Shown: positions 17,939 to 27,147, counted from the first letter of the stretch. The stretch is DNA of 64,000 nucleotides from Roseomonas sp. CECT 9278 (GCF_918698155.1 NZ_CAKKLX010000005.1:1-64000), one strand, 5' to 3'. Made by a program: numbers and translations. Notes: a model not told the origin generated them from the sequence alone.

Positions 17939-19266
17939 TGCGCGCGCGCATGCTGCTTCTGCTGCTGACCCTGCTGCCCGGGGGCGCCGCGGCACAGACC
18001 TTCCGCGATGCGCTGGTCGCAGCCTATCGCGGCAACTCCGATCTCCAGGGCGCGCGCGCGGGGCTGCGCGCCACCGACGAACAGGTGGGCCAGGCGCGCG
18101 CCGGCTGGCTGCCGACGATCCAGCTCTACGGATCGGGCGGGCAGACCGGGCAGACCGTCAGCCGGCCGATCTTCGATTCACGCACCAATTCGGTGTCTGG
18201 CGGCATCCAGATGCAGCAGCCGATCTACAGCGGCGGGCGGACGCCCGCCCAGGTGGCACAGGCCGAGGCCACCGTGCTGGCCGGGCGCGCCGACCTGCTG
18301 GGCACCGAGCAATCCGTGCTGCTGCGCGCCGCCACCGCCTACCAGGACGTGCTGCGCGACCGCGCCCTTCTGCAGGTGGCGCGCGACAAGGAGAACGTGA
18401 CCCGCCAGCAATACGAGCAGATCGGCATCCGCATGCGGGCCGGCCAGCTCACCCAGCCCGATGTCGACCAGGCGAACAGCCGCTACCTGGCGGCGCGCGC
18501 GGAGACGCAGACGCAGGAGGGCCAGCTCGAAGCCTCGATCGCCAGCTTCCTCGCCGCGGTGGGCATGACGCCGGGCGAACTGGCGCCGGCGCCGCGCCCG
18601 CCCGGCCTGCCCGACACCATCGCCACCGTGCAGCAGCTGGCCGACACCAACAGCCCCGTGGTGATCGCCAGCGCCTTCCGCGAGCGCGCCGCGCGCGCGC
18701 AGATCGGCGTCGCGCGCGCCGACATGCTGCCCAGCCTGTCGCTGTCGCTGAATGGCGGGCGCGACTACGGCCTCACGATTCCCGACCAGCGGTCCAATAC
18801 CTGGGGCGTCACGCTGAACCTGACGGTGCCGCTGTACCAGGGCGGCCTGGCGATCGGGCGGGTCCGCCAGGCGCAGGAACAGGCGCAGCAGAGCCGCTGG
18901 GACACCGTCAGCTCGCGGCGCGACGCCATCGAGAATGCCAGCCGCGCCTTCGCCACCTGGAACGGCACCAGCGCCGCGGCGCGCATCAGCGTGTTGCAGG
19001 TGCGGATCGCGCAGGCGGCCTATGATGGCGTGCAGGCACAGGCCGCGCTGGGTGCGCGCAGCACCTTCGAATTGCTGGGCCAGCTCGAATCCCTGTACGA
19101 GGCGCGGCGCGCGCAGATCGGGCTGGAGCACGACGCCGCGGTGGCGTCCTACCAGCTGCTGGTGGCGATCGGCCGCTTCACGGCGGAGGCGCTCGGCCTG
19201 CCGGTCGACCTGTACGACCCGACGGTGCATGCCCGCACCGCGCGCCGTCGCGGCGGCCTGCCATGA
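17938..19266 (+). CDS. TolC-family outer membrane efflux channel
   Basis: A 442-residue protein with a Sec signal peptide (MRARMLLLLLTLLPGGAAAQ, cleavage near residue 20) and two OEP repeats. The text AYRGNSDLQGARAGLRATDEQVGQARAGWLPTIQL is the usual start of the first repeat. LDVQANSRYLAAR-like coiled helices and a second repeat (ASAFRERAARAQIGVARADMLPSLSL) follow. It starts on the last base of the pump gene and ends in an ATGA overlap with the second ABC exporter. It completes the RND tripartite pump. Confidence 0.94.
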   Translation: MRARMLLLLLTLLPGGAAAQTFRDALVAAYRGNSDLQGARAGLRATDEQVGQARAGWLPTIQLYGSGGQTGQTVSRPIFDSRTNSVSGGIQMQQPIYSGGRTPAQVAQAEATVLAGRADLLGTEQSVLLRAATAYQDVLRDRALLQVARDKENVTRQQYEQIGIRMRAGQLTQPDVDQANSRYLAARAETQTQEGQLEASIASFLAAVGMTPGELAPAPRPPGLPDTIATVQQLADTNSPVVIASAFRERAARAQIGVARADMLPSLSLSLNGGRDYGLTIPDQRSNTWGVTLNLTVPLYQGGLAIGRVRQAQEQAQQSRWDTVSSRRDAIENASRAFATWNGTSAAARISVLQVRIAQAAYDGVQAQAALGARSTFELLGQLESLYEARRAQIGLEHDAAVASYQLLVAIGRFTAEALGLPVDLYDPTVHARTARRRGGLP

Positions 19267-20891
19267 CCGAGCCCGCCCAAGCGCGGCCAGGCCTGCGGCT
19301 GTGGGCGCTGATCGGGCCGGAACTGCGCGTCCCGGTGTGGCCGCTGCTGGCGCTCTCGGCGGTGGCGGGCCTCGCGAACACCGCGATCCTGGCGGTGCTG
19401 GGCACGGTCGGCCAGTCGGGCAGCGAGCCTGCGCTGCGCAACCTGGTCATCCTGCTGGCCGCGATCGCGGTCTATGCGGGCTGCCAGATCCATGTCGCAC
19501 GCGTCACCGCGATGGAGGTCGAGGGCGTGCTGTCGCGCCTGCGCCTGGGGCTGCTGGAGAAGCTGTCGCGGACCGATCTCGCGACCTTCGAACGGCTGGG
19601 CCGGGCGCGTCTGGTGGCGAGCCTGTCGGGGGACGTGCAGTCCATCTCGGCCTCGGCCGTGCCGATCGTCAGCGCGGCGCAGGCGGCGCTGCAACTGCTG
19701 TTCGCGGTGATCTACCTGTTCATGCTCTCGAAGCTGGCCTTCGTGCTGGGCACCATCGGCGTGACGCTGGCGGCGGTGGCGTATATCCGCCGGCTGAAGG
19801 TGATGGGCGCGAAGCTTGCGCTGTCCGCCGGCAAAGACCAGGAGGCGCTGGAGGGAATCGAGGACGCGCTGCGCGGCGCCGGCCAGGTGAAGCAGAATTC
19901 GGCGCGCAGCGCGGCGCTGCGCGACCATGTCGCCGCGCTCAGCACGCGCGCCGCCACCGCGCGGCGCGAGGCGCAGGAAGGCATCGGCAGCATGACGCTG
20001 TTCGGGCAGATGATGTTCTTCCTGCTGCTGGGCATGATGGTGTGGGTGCTGCCGGCCTGGGGCCTGGCCGGGCCTACGGTCGCGAAGGCGGCGATGGTGC
20101 TGCTGTTCGTGCTGGGGGCGATCGGCAGCCTGCTGCAGGGCGTCACCACGGTCGCCATCGCCGAGACGGCGGCGGCGCGGCTGCTCGACCTGCGGGCCGA
20201 GCTGGCGCGGCTGCCGCCGGAACCGCCGCCGCGCGATGCCCCGCCGCCGCCCTTCGAGAGCCTGCAACTGCGCCACGTGGTGTACCGCCACGCCGGCGAG
20301 GGCGACGCGCCGGGCTTCGGCATCGGGCCGATCGACCTCGACCTGCGGCGCGGCGAGATCGTGTTCCTGTCGGGTGGCAATGGCGCGGGCAAGAGCACCC
20401 TGATCAAGGTGCTGGCCGGGCTGTATCCGGCGCAGGGCGGCGTGGTCGCGTTGAACGGCACCGACCTGCCGCCGGGCGATGTCTCGCTGCGAAGGGTCAT
20501 GGCGGTAGTGCATTCCGACTTCCACCTCGCGGCCCGGCTGTGGGGCGTGCCGCCCAGCGAGGCACCGCGGGTGCGCCTGCTGCTGCGCGAACTCGGCCTG
20601 GATGCGAAGGTCACGCTGCGCGACGGGGCGTTCTCGACCGTCGACCTGTCGGTGGGGCAGCGCAAGCGCCTGGCGTTGATCGTGGCGCTGCTCGAACGCC
20701 GGCCTGTGCTGGTGCTGGACGAATTCGCCGCCGACCAGGACCCCGATTTCCGCCGCCGCTTCTACCGCGAGATCCTGCCCGCCATGAAGGCCGATGGGCT
20801 GACCGTGCTGGCGGTCACGCATGACGACGACCATTTCGACGCCTGCGACCGCCGCCTGGTGATGGAGGATGGGGTGCTGCGCCCGGCATGA
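19263..20891 (+). CDS. Cyclic-peptide-type ABC exporter (PvdE/SyrD family), second copy
   Basis: A 542-residue half-transporter with the same layout as the first copy. The membrane domain is in about the first 300 residues. Walker A (GGNGAGKST) is near 370 and Walker B plus the family extension is in LVLDEFAADQDPDFRRRFYREILP. The signature is LSVGQRKRL in place of LSGGQ, a change of one glycine to valine. That raises the possibility that one composite ATP site is weakened, as in asymmetric heterodimers. Overlaps of 4 bp with both the TolC-like and the phosphopantetheinyl transferase genes place it firmly in the operon. Confidence 0.9.
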   Translation: MTEPAQARPGLRLWALIGPELRVPVWPLLALSAVAGLANTAILAVLGTVGQSGSEPALRNLVILLAAIAVYAGCQIHVARVTAMEVEGVLSRLRLGLLEKLSRTDLATFERLGRARLVASLSGDVQSISASAVPIVSAAQAALQLLFAVIYLFMLSKLAFVLGTIGVTLAAVAYIRRLKVMGAKLALSAGKDQEALEGIEDALRGAGQVKQNSARSAALRDHVAALSTRAATARREAQEGIGSMTLFGQMMFFLLLGMMVWVLPAWGLAGPTVAKAAMVLLFVLGAIGSLLQGVTTVAIAETAAARLLDLRAELARLPPEPPPRDAPPPPFESLQLRHVVYRHAGEGDAPGFGIGPIDLDLRRGEIVFLSGGNGAGKSTLIKVLAGLYPAQGGVVALNGTDLPPGDVSLRRVMAVVHSDFHLAARLWGVPPSEAPRVRLLLRELGLDAKVTLRDGAFSTVDLSVGQRKRLALIVALLERRPVLVLDEFAADQDPDFRRRFYREILPAMKADGLTVLAVTHDDDHFDACDRRLVMEDGVLRPA

Positions 20892-21580
20892 TCGCGGTGC
20901 TGACCTGCCCGGTGGGCGAGCAGCACGACGCGCTGGCCGAGGCGCTGCTGCCGCGCCTCGATGAGGCCGAGCGTGCGCGGGCGGGGCGCTTCGTCTTCGC
21001 GCGTGATCGCCGCGCCTATGTGCTGGCGCATGCGCTGTTGCGCTTCGCGCTGGCGTCGCATGGCATGCGCTGGGATGCGCGGATCGCCGCGGATGCGCAG
21101 GGCAAGCCGCGGGTCGATCCGCGCGACGGGCTGCTGCATGTCAGCCTGACGCACACCGATGGGCTGGTCGCGGTGGCTGTCGCGCAGGATCACGAAGTGG
21201 GCGTGGATGCGGAAGCCGCGGCGCGCGACCCGGACGAGGCCGCGCTGCGTGCGCTGGCGCTGGCGCCGCCGGAGATCGCGGAACTGGATGGCGCGGCGGA
21301 TCGCCGGCAGAGGCTGCTGCGGCTGTGGGTGGCGAAGGAAGCGGTGGCGAAGGCCGTGGGGCTCGGGCTGGCGCTGCAGATCCGGCAGGTGGTGCTGGCG
21401 GACGAACCACCGCGGATCATGGCACTGCCGCCGGCCTGCGGGCCGGTCGCGGCCTGGTCGCTGCACACGGCGCGCCAGGGCGGGCATTGGATCGGGCTTG
21501 CCGCGCCGGTTCCCGGCATGCGGTTCGTGGTGCGCGATGTCGATCCGATGAGGCTGCGGAGCGCGGCGGCGGCGGCGTAG
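20888..21580 (+). CDS. 4'-phosphopantetheinyl transferase (Sfp type)
   Basis: A 230-residue Sfp-family enzyme that transfers phosphopantetheine from CoA to the serine of carrier proteins. The magnesium-binding motif VGVDAE is at 104-109 and the WVAKEAVAKAVG motif at 148-159 (Lys151, Glu152, Lys156). LTHTDGLVAVAV supplies the upstream histidine motif. It is the last gene of the cluster operon (ATGA overlap with the ABC gene) and would activate both ACPs of the PKS. At 230 residues it is the usual length. Confidence 0.94.
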   Translation: MIAVLTCPVGEQHDALAEALLPRLDEAERARAGRFVFARDRRAYVLAHALLRFALASHGMRWDARIAADAQGKPRVDPRDGLLHVSLTHTDGLVAVAVAQDHEVGVDAEAAARDPDEAALRALALAPPEIAELDGAADRRQRLLRLWVAKEAVAKAVGLGLALQIRQVVLADEPPRIMALPPACGPVAAWSLHTARQGGHWIGLAAPVPGMRFVVRDVDPMRLRSAAAAA

Positions 21581-21717
21581 ATCGGGTCGGCTGGCCGACG
21601 ACGGCGTGGCGCCAGTGGCAGCCGGTTCAGGCGCCGGTCTGGCGGACCCGGCGCGTCATCCTGGCGCCGCCATGCGGAAACGGCGAAGCGGCGCGTGCGG
21701 CTGCTACCGGCATGTCA

Positions 21718-21794
<77 letters not shown>

Positions 21795-21893
21795 GTCGCG
21801 CCAAGCCATACCTCAGCCACCCCGCCGAAGGAAGCCCCGTGGCGGCCACCAGTCGCCCGGTCATCCATCTTCCCGCCCCTATCCCTCCGGCCC

Positions 21894-22352
21894 ATGCAAC
21901 CGCCGCTGATCCGCCCCGGCCGGGATGCCAATAGTGACGCCATCGCCGCGATCTGCGGCCATGGCGTCACCCATGGCCTCGCGAGCTTCGAACTCCACCC
22001 GCCCGACACCGCCGAAATCACCCGCCGACGCGCCGCCATCCTCGCCGCCGGCCCATCCTGCCTGGTCGGCGAACGCAATGGGCGCGTCGCCGGCCATGCC
22101 CATGCCTTGGCCAATCGCTTCGCGGTCGGGAACTGGGTCTACGTGGCGCCTGATGTGGCGCGCGGCGGCACCGGCGCGGCACGGCTCGATGCGCTGGCCG
22201 CGTACTGCACCGCGCAGGGCTTCCGCGTGCTGGTCGCGGTCATCGGCGATGCAACGAATACGCTGTCGACCGGGCTGCATGCGCGCGCTCGCCTCGGCGT
22301 GGAGGCCGCCGCGGCGCTGCGCACGGTCGAGGAGCTGCGCGCCGGCCAATGA
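21894..22352 (+). CDS. GNAT family N-acetyltransferase
   Basis: A 152-residue acyltransferase of the phosphinothricin/methionine sulfoximine type. The text ASFELHPPDTAEITRRRAAIL, then WVYVAPDVARGGTGAARLDALAAYCTAQGFRVLVAVIGDATNTLSTGLHARA, matches the family fold, with the acetyl-CoA loop reading ARGGTGAA. The ATG at 21894 is preferred because earlier in-frame starts lie in the tRNA gene. Substrate is not predictable. Confidence 0.8.
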   Translation: MQPPLIRPGRDANSDAIAAICGHGVTHGLASFELHPPDTAEITRRRAAILAAGPSCLVGERNGRVAGHAHALANRFAVGNWVYVAPDVARGGTGAARLDALAAYCTAQGFRVLVAVIGDATNTLSTGLHARARLGVEAAAALRTVEELRAGQ

Positions 22353-22420
22353 CCCGCGCCGGCTTCCGCGCGGCGGCGCACCTGCATAGTGTCGTCGCCG
22401 GTCGATGAAGGAACGCCGCG

Positions 22421-23365
22421 ATGCGGATGCTGGTCTTGGGCGCGGGTGCGCTTGGCGGCTACTACGGCGGCCGGTTGGTCGAGGCCGGCACGGCCGAGGT
22501 CGCCTTCCTGCTGCGCCCCGAGCGGCGCGCCGCGATCGGCCGCGCGGGCCTGCGCATCGACAGCCCCTTCGGCGCCTGGCAGGGGCCCGTCGCCACGCTG
22601 GCGGCGGACCAGGCAGGGCCGGGCTGGGATGTCGTGCTGCTGTCCTGCAAGGCCTACGACCTCGATGACGCGATCGCCGCGATCCGCCCCGCGGTCGATG
22701 CGCGCACCGCCATCCTGCCGGTGCTGAACGGGCTGGCGCATGTCGATCGCCTGGTCGCGGAATTCGGCGCCGACCGCGTGCTGGGCGGGCTGGCGAAGAT
22801 CCAGGCGACGCTCGGCGCCGACGGCACGGTGCGGCAACTCAACGACTGGCGCTGGATCACCTTCGGCGAAATCGGCGGCGCCATGACCGACCGCGTGCGC
22901 GCGATCGAGGCCGCCTTCGCGCCGGCGAAGGGGGTGGTGGCGCAGGCCGTGCCCGACATCATGGCGCGCATGTGGGAGAAGCTGGTGCACCTCGGCACCA
23001 GCGCGGTCGGCACGGTGCTGCTGCGCGCCAATGTCGGCGAGATCGCGCGCAGTCCCGGCGGCGTCGACTTCCTGCACAGGCTGCTCGACCGCAACGCCGC
23101 GATCGCCGCGGCGCGCGGCTTCCCGATGCGCGAGGCCTTCATCGCCGAGTTCCGCGCCGTCTTCGCCGACACCAAGGCGGCCTACGCGACCTCGATGCTG
23201 CGCGACCTCGAGGCCGGCGGGCGGATCGAGGCGGACCACATCCTCGGCTTCCTGCTGGAGGCCGCGCGCGCCGCCGGCGTGCCGCACGAGGCGCACGAGG
23301 CCGCCTTCCTGCACGCCAAGGCCTATGAGCAGCGTCGCGCCGCGGGGCGCCTGCCCGGGGGCTGA
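22421..23365 (+). CDS. 2-dehydropantoate 2-reductase family protein
   Basis: A 314-residue PanE/ApbA-type protein. The N-terminal NADP-binding motif GAGALGGYYGGRL is at residues 6-18, followed by KAYDLDDAIAAI, LNGLAHVDRL and a C-terminal helical domain (KLVHLGTSAVGTVLLRANVGEI). PanE reduces ketopantoate to pantoate for CoA synthesis, but this family includes many paralogues acting on other 2-keto acids. No pantothenate gene is adjacent, so the specific role is open. Confidence 0.85.
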   Translation: MRMLVLGAGALGGYYGGRLVEAGTAEVAFLLRPERRAAIGRAGLRIDSPFGAWQGPVATLAADQAGPGWDVVLLSCKAYDLDDAIAAIRPAVDARTAILPVLNGLAHVDRLVAEFGADRVLGGLAKIQATLGADGTVRQLNDWRWITFGEIGGAMTDRVRAIEAAFAPAKGVVAQAVPDIMARMWEKLVHLGTSAVGTVLLRANVGEIARSPGGVDFLHRLLDRNAAIAAARGFPMREAFIAEFRAVFADTKAAYATSMLRDLEAGGRIEADHILGFLLEAARAAGVPHEAHEAAFLHAKAYEQRRAAGRLPGG

Positions 23366-23450
23366 ATCGTGCTGCGGCGCAGCATGACGCAATGCAAGAC
23401 TCCGGGGCCCTCGCGCGGCTAGGCTGGTCCGACATCGCCGGGTGGCTCCC

Positions 23451-23909
23451 ATGGACACACAGCACGCCGCACCGCGCTTCGTGGATGACTACCTGCTCTC
23501 CCTGCTGGCGCGGGCATCCTTCGTCGTATCCTCCGAATTCCATGACCGGCTGCGCGCGCGCGGCGTCTCGGTGCCAGTGTGGCGCGTGCTGGCGATGCTC
23601 TCGGGCGGCCCCGAGACCGTCACCGCCCTGGCCGAGGCCTGCCTGCTGCAACAGCCCACCATGACCAAGGTGCTCGACCGGATGGAGCGCGACGGGCTGG
23701 TCAGGCGCCAGCAGGACGGGCGCGACCGCCGCCTGGTCCGTGTCAGCATGGCGCCGAAGGGCGAGGCGATGGTCGGCGACCTGCTCGCCGCCGCCCGCGC
23801 GCACGAGGCCGAGGTGGTGGCCCGCCACCCCGATGCCGCCGCCATCAAGGACCTGCTGCGCGCGCTGATCGCCCGGCAGGGGCTCAAGCGGCGCCTGCGC
23901 GGGAGCTGA
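23451..23909 (+). CDS. MarR family transcriptional regulator
   Basis: A 152-residue winged-helix regulator. The recognition region reads TVTALAEACLLQQPTMTKVLDRMERDGLVRRQQDGRDRRLVRVSMAPKGEAM, a standard MarR helix-turn-helix and wing with the DxRxxxV motif. Flanking helices form the dimer interface. The ATG at 23451 is preferred over a GTG three codons earlier. It probably regulates itself and the neighbours; the ligand is unknown. Confidence 0.9.
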   Translation: MDTQHAAPRFVDDYLLSLLARASFVVSSEFHDRLRARGVSVPVWRVLAMLSGGPETVTALAEACLLQQPTMTKVLDRMERDGLVRRQQDGRDRRLVRVSMAPKGEAMVGDLLAAARAHEAEVVARHPDAAAIKDLLRALIARQGLKRRLRGS

Positions 23910-23911
23910 CC

Positions 23912-24001
23912 ATGCCGCCGATTCATGTGCTCCAGCGGATCGTGCTGGTGCTGCTGGTGGTCGCCGCCGTGGTGCAGGTGACGGTGGCCGTGCTGCGTTG
24001 A
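23912..24001 (+). CDS. 29-residue single-span membrane micropeptide
   Basis: An ATG 2 nt after the MarR stop opens a 29-codon frame encoding MPPIHVLQRI followed by a hydrophobic run of Val/Leu/Ala ending VAVLR and TGA. The composition is that of a single membrane span with basic residues at both ends. It is too short for routine annotation. Close coupling to the MarR gene supports translation, but no homologue can be named. Confidence 0.5.
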   Translation: MPPIHVLQRIVLVLLVVAAVVQVTVAVLR

Positions 24002-24052
24002 CGCGCCGCGCCGGCACGCCCAGCCTGCCGCGACCTACGCGGGGGGATCGGG

Positions 24053-24943
24053 ATGAAGGTCGGCGTCATCGGCTTGGGCAGCATGGGCATGGGCGCGGCG
24101 CTGAGCCTGCTGCGCGCCGGCCATGAGGTCACGGGCTGCGACATGCGCGAGACGGCGCGCGCGGAATTCGCCGCCGCTGGCGGCGCGGTGGCGGCCAGCG
24201 CCGACGCGCTGCCCCAGGGGATCGAGGCCCTGCTGCTGCTGGTGGTGAACGCCGCGCAGACCGAGGCGGCGCTGTTCGGTGCCGGCGGCGCGGTCGAACG
24301 CCTGGCGCCGGGCGCCGTCATCGTCAGCTCCGCCACCATGGGGCCGGATGCCGCGCGCGCGCTGGCGGACCGTGCGCGGGAGCGCCAGCTGCTGTTCCTC
24401 GATGCGCCGGTCTCGGGCGGCGCGGTGAAGGCGCGCGCCGGCGAGATGACGGTGATGGCTTCCGGCAGCGCGGCGGCCTTCGGCGCGGCGGCACCGGTGC
24501 TGGACGCGGTGGCGGCGAAGGTCTGGAACCTCGGCGAGGAACCGGGCATCGGCGCGACGGTGAAGGTGGTGCACCAGCTGCTGGCCGGCGTGCATATCGC
24601 GGTGGCGGCGGAGGCGATGGCGCTGGGCATCCGCGCGGGCGCCGACCCGCGGCAATTGTACGACGTGGTGACCAGCGCCGCCGGCAATTCCTGGATGTTC
24701 GAGAACCGCATGGCGCGCGTGCTGGAGGGCGACGATGCGCCACGGTCCGCGGTGGACATCTTCGTCAAGGATCTCGGCCTGGTCGCGGAGATGGCGCGCG
24801 GGCTGGACTTCCCGGTGCCCCTGGCCTCGCAGGCGCAGCAGCTGTTCACCGCGGCGCGGGCGATGGGCCAGGGCGGCAAGGATGATGGCTTCGTCATCCG
24901 CGTCTGGCAGGCGATGACGGGCATCAAGCTGCCGGGGGAATGA
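24053..24943 (+). CDS. L-threonate dehydrogenase-like protein (3-hydroxyisobutyrate dehydrogenase family)
   Basis: A 296-residue NAD-dependent beta-hydroxyacid dehydrogenase. The N-terminal dinucleotide motif is VIGLGSMGMGAALSLLRAGHEV, the substrate motif is LDAPVSGGAVKARAGEMTVMASG, and the catalytic lysine lies in the GIGATVKVVHQLLAGVHIAVAAEAM helix. The sequence around AAGNSWMFENRMARVLEGDDAPRSAVDIFVKDLGLV is typical of LtnD, which oxidises L-threonate in four-carbon acid sugar breakdown. No LtnCIT partners are adjacent, so the substrate is tentative. Confidence 0.82.
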   Translation: MKVGVIGLGSMGMGAALSLLRAGHEVTGCDMRETARAEFAAAGGAVAASADALPQGIEALLLLVVNAAQTEAALFGAGGAVERLAPGAVIVSSATMGPDAARALADRARERQLLFLDAPVSGGAVKARAGEMTVMASGSAAAFGAAAPVLDAVAAKVWNLGEEPGIGATVKVVHQLLAGVHIAVAAEAMALGIRAGADPRQLYDVVTSAAGNSWMFENRMARVLEGDDAPRSAVDIFVKDLGLVAEMARGLDFPVPLASQAQQLFTAARAMGQGGKDDGFVIRVWQAMTGIKLPGE

Positions 24944-25075
24944 CGGCGTCCGGCGCGCCGCCCGCGATGCGATGCGGCAGAGGCCCGCTGGTCTGCCGCG
25001 CCACATCCGCGTTGCGGCGGCGCCCGCGCGGGTCTGCCGCGTCCCGTCCGGGTGGCCGGGCGATGCCGCGCAGCG

Positions 25076-26422
25076 CTATGCCGCCAGCGCCGCCTCCAGC
25101 GCCGCCGCCACCTGGAACAGGCGCGCATCGCCCATGTGCTCGCCGGTCAGCATCAACCCGACCGGCGCTTCGCCTTCGGCCTGGCAGGGAATGCTGATCG
25201 AGCAGCGGTCGAGGAAATTCCCCACGCTGGTATTGCGCAGCAGGGACATGTTGATGCGGTTGTAGTCGGCCTCGGCCTCGACCTCCGCGAGGCGCGGCGG
25301 CACCACCGGGCAGGTCGGGCCGATCACCGCATCGAAGGGCGCGGTGCGCGGCGCGATGGCGGCGATGATGCGCGCGCGGGCCTGCACCAGTTCCACGTAG
25401 TCCGCGGCCGACATGCGTTCGCCGCGCTGGATGCGCTTGAGGATGCGCGGATCGTAGCGGTCGGCATGGTCGGCGACCAGCACGTGGTGCCAGGCCCAGG
25501 CCTCGCTGGCCGCGAAGCCGCCGGCGGCATTGGCGGCAGCGATCTGGTCCAGCTCCGGCAGGTCGAATTCGATGATCTGCGCGCCGGCGGCGGACAGCCG
25601 CGTCAGCGTGCGCCCGAATACCGCGGCGACCGTGCCGTCCATACCATCGGTCAGGAAGGTGCCGCGCGGCAGGCCGAGGCGCAGGCCCTTGATCGGCAGC
25701 GGCTTCGGCGCCGCCGGGTTTTCCTCGCCCGCCATGAAGCCATCGACGATCGCGCAATCCGCGACGGACCGCGCCAGCGGCCCGGCGGAATCGAGCGAGG
25801 GCGCCAACGGCAATATGCCCGCGATGGTCACGCGCTTCGCCGTCGGCTTCCACCCCACCACGCCACACAGCGCGGCCGGGATGCGGCAGGACCCGCCGGT
25901 GTCGGTGCCCAGCGCAGCGAAGCCCATGCCATCCGCCACCGCCACGCCGGCGCCCGAGGACGACCCGCCCGGCAACCGCCCAGTCGCACGATCCCAGGGG
26001 CTGAGCGGCGTGCCGTGATGCGGGTTCACGCCGAGGCCGGAGAAGGCGAATTCCACCTGGTTGGTGCGCCCCAGCACCACGAAGCCGGCACGGATCAATC
26101 GCTGAACCGAGGGCGCCGTGGCCGTCGCCGCCGGCGCGCCATTGAGCACGACCGAGCCCGAGCGCGTGGTCACGCCGGCCTCGTCATACAGGTCCTTGAT
26201 GCTGATCGGGATGCCGGCGAAGCGCGACGGCGCACGCCCGGCCGCACGCAGCGCGTCCATGGCGGCCGCCGATTCGCGCGCGGTGGCCGCGTGCACCGTG
26301 ACGAAGGCGCGCGTCCCCTCCCCGGCCGGGTCGGCGATGCGCGCCAGCGCCGCCTCGGTCAGCGCCGCCGCGGTCGTGTGGCCGGCCGCGAGTGCTGCGG
26401 CCGCTTCGACGATGGTCCTCAT
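25076..26422 (-). CDS. Amidase (amidase-signature family)
   Basis: A 448-residue Ser-cisSer-Lys hydrolase. The lysine is in PISIKDLYDEAG (Lys76), the glycine/serine signature is PGGSSSGAG (Ser154-156) and the nucleophile is in GTDTGGSCR (Ser178). I start it at the ATG at 26422 (MRTIVEAAAAL); earlier in-frame ATGs give a basic extension not typical of the family. It diverges from the cupin gene and converges on the dehydrogenase. The amide substrate is unknown. Confidence 0.9.
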   Translation of the reverse strand: MRTIVEAAAALAAGHTTAAALTEAALARIADPAGEGTRAFVTVHAATARESAAAMDALRAAGRAPSRFAGIPISIKDLYDEAGVTTRSGSVVLNGAPAATATAPSVQRLIRAGFVVLGRTNQVEFAFSGLGVNPHHGTPLSPWDRATGRLPGGSSSGAGVAVADGMGFAALGTDTGGSCRIPAALCGVVGWKPTAKRVTIAGILPLAPSLDSAGPLARSVADCAIVDGFMAGEENPAAPKPLPIKGLRLGLPRGTFLTDGMDGTVAAVFGRTLTRLSAAGAQIIEFDLPELDQIAAANAAGGFAASEAWAWHHVLVADHADRYDPRILKRIQRGERMSAADYVELVQARARIIAAIAPRTAPFDAVIGPTCPVVPPRLAEVEAEADYNRINMSLLRNTSVGNFLDRCSISIPCQAEGEAPVGLMLTGEHMGDARLFQVAAALEAALAA

Positions 26423-26589
26423 GCTGGCGCGGATCCCTGTTGAGCGCCGCATTCTTCCGCTGCGCCGGTGGCTCGGCAAGGGTGAGGGGCAGCACAAAAT
26501 CCTGTCGTGCGATGCCGATTTCGGAGCTACAAATTCTCGCCTGTGAGTCCTGCGGGGATTTTGATGCCCGCCAGACGGGGAAGCCTCCG

Positions 26590-27147
26590 ATGTTCGATCT
26601 CGACCGCTTCATCGCCGATTGCCGCGATGCGATCGCTGAGGACAGCAGCCACAAGACGGTGCGCGAGATCGTCGCGCGCGCGGTGTCCGACCATGCCGGC
26701 GTGACGCGCGCGCTGGGCGAGCCGACGCGCGCCGGGCTGACGCCGATCTACAAGTCGCCGAACCTGACCATCCTGAACCTGGTCTGGGGTCCGATGATGA
26801 CGCTGCAGCCGCACGACCATCACATGTGGGCCTGCATCGGCATCTATGGCGGGCGCGAGGACAACATCTTCTGGCGCCGCATCACGGAAGGCGGCGGCCA
26901 CCGCATCGAGGCGGCCGGTGCGAAGGCGATCGGCACCGGCGACTGCACGGTGCTCGGCCGCGACATCATCCATTCGGTGACCAACCCGATCCCGCGCCTG
27001 ACCGGCGCGCTGCATGTCTATGGCGGCGATTTCTTCGCCGCCCATCGCAGCGAATGGGACCCGGAGACGCTGGAGGAAGGGCCGTATGATTCGGCCAAGG
27101 TGATCCAGCGCTTCGAGGCGGCGAACGACATGCTGGCGCGGCGCTGA
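26590..27147 (+). CDS. Cupin-fold metal-dependent protein (cysteine dioxygenase-like)
   Basis: A 185-residue protein resembling the predicted metal-dependent double-stranded beta-helix family related to cysteine dioxygenase. The metal motif is LQPHDHHMWACIGIYGGREDN, with a later histidine in LGRDIIHSVTNP and HVYGGDFF. The ATG at 26590 is followed by MFDLDRFIADCRDAI. Related proteins are dioxygenases or isomerases; the reaction here is not predictable. It diverges from the amidase across 167 bp in which I see no clear site. Confidence 0.8.
   Translation: MFDLDRFIADCRDAIAEDSSHKTVREIVARAVSDHAGVTRALGEPTRAGLTPIYKSPNLTILNLVWGPMMTLQPHDHHMWACIGIYGGREDNIFWRRITEGGGHRIEAAGAKAIGTGDCTVLGRDIIHSVTNPIPRLTGALHVYGGDFFAAHRSEWDPETLEEGPYDSAKVIQRFEAANDMLARR

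Noticed and set aside
21580-21717. Terminator after the PPTase gene (GTCGGC/GCCGAC near 21590)
   Set aside because: The loop would be only two bases and there is no T-run.
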